A model generated the notes under the pieces. It was not told the origin of the DNA. It worked only from the letters and a program-made list of their open reading frames with translations, and made no database searches. A program made the position numbers and the translations under genes. A stretch of DNA of 62,206 nucleotides from Actinokineospora terrae (GTDB taxonomy: Bacteria; Actinomycetota; Actinomycetes; Mycobacteriales; Pseudonocardiaceae). Below are positions 62,009 through 62,206 of the stretch, one piece after another; position 1 is the stretch's first letter, and every line of letters starts with the position of its first letter. The stretch is taken from assembly GCF_900111175.1 (NCBI RefSeq), contig NZ_FOGI01000021.1, positions 1-62,206 on the forward strand. Direction: 5' to 3'.

Positions 62009-62112
62009 GCCCTAGAGCCTGTCGACACCCCCCAGGTCCCCGCATCAGTCACACGACTGCATGTCCCCTACCCGCCCTTCACAGACGACGGTCCTCGACA
62101 TGCCCTTAAACA

Positions 62113-62206
62113 ACGTTGGCCCCCACCCGGCCCTCACAGACGTTGGCCCCAACGTGCCCCTCCCAGGCGTTGGCCGAACAACGCTCCTCGGAGTCGCTGG
62201 TGCCAA
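62113..62206. repeat. Second palindrome array, cut by the window edge
   Basis: Cores ACGTTGGCC at 62113 and 62140 and GCGTTGGCC at 62167, 27 bases apart, then the same 25-bp tail as at 10753-10777 (here 62182-62206). The CGTTGG-CC-CCAACG palindrome is present at the second core. The array is shorter and more degenerate than the one at 10.6 kb. What follows lies outside the window. Confidence 0.85.

Overview
High-GC actinobacterial DNA with strong G/C third-position bias, GTG starts and 4-nt GTGA/ATGA gene overlaps. Two MCPs, an RsbRST-type partner-switching operon, aerobic-pathway cobalamin genes (cobF, cobU, cobS) and LAXTG-like wall-sorting signals suggest a mycelial actinomycete, plausibly Pseudonocardiales. 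The genus is an inference from gene style, not from a search.

Layout. 1-0.3 kb: 3' end of an IS30-family insertion sequence sitting against a copy of a dispersed repeat. 0.6-8.6 kb (minus): peroxiredoxin, a candidate immunity gene, a membrane-anchored EndoU-type nuclease toxin, a SipW-type signal peptidase fused to four LamG domains, and a small TasA/CalY-like SipW-type substrate. 8.8-11.1 kb: an MCP, then a 0.7-kb intergenic block with two strong hairpins, an array of alternating palindromes and a second copy of the dispersed repeat. 11.1-16 kb: a CpaE/TadZ-like ATPase divergent from a LuxR-type response regulator, and a response regulator followed by a CHASE3-HAMP hybrid histidine kinase with two receivers and an HPt domain. 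16-34.9 kb: one 18.8-kb gene for a giant secreted protein of about 6,270 residues with about 47 tandem DUF11-type Ig-like repeats and a sortase-like C-terminus.

35.5-43 kb: NmrA-like protein, cobS-cobU, cobF, LysR regulator, M64 metallopeptidase, an XRE-type regulator, and an LAATG-anchored alpha/alpha-barrel protein of the prenyltransferase/intrinsic-factor fold class with a possible, degenerate cobalamin-type leader. 43.4-49.3 kb: a six-gene operon rsbR-rsbS-rsbT-ATPase/SpoIIE phosphatase-histidine kinase-receiver/SpoIIE phosphatase in which every junction is a 4-nt overlap. 49.5-59 kb: a small DUF6221-like protein, FAD oxidoreductase, SDR, SRPBCC protein, conserved-TM-helix membrane protein, type II NADH dehydrogenase, a second MCP and a secreted PIG-L deacetylase with a propeller-like tail. 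59.5-62 kb: three alpha/beta hydrolases in a row, then another copy of the palindrome array at the window edge.

The main theme is the cell surface: a self-contained SipW/TasA-like secretion and matrix module beside a nuclease toxin, a giant wall-anchored stalk protein, a possible surface cobalamin-capture protein, and dense two-component and partner-switching signalling. No tRNA, rRNA or CRISPR array was recognised.
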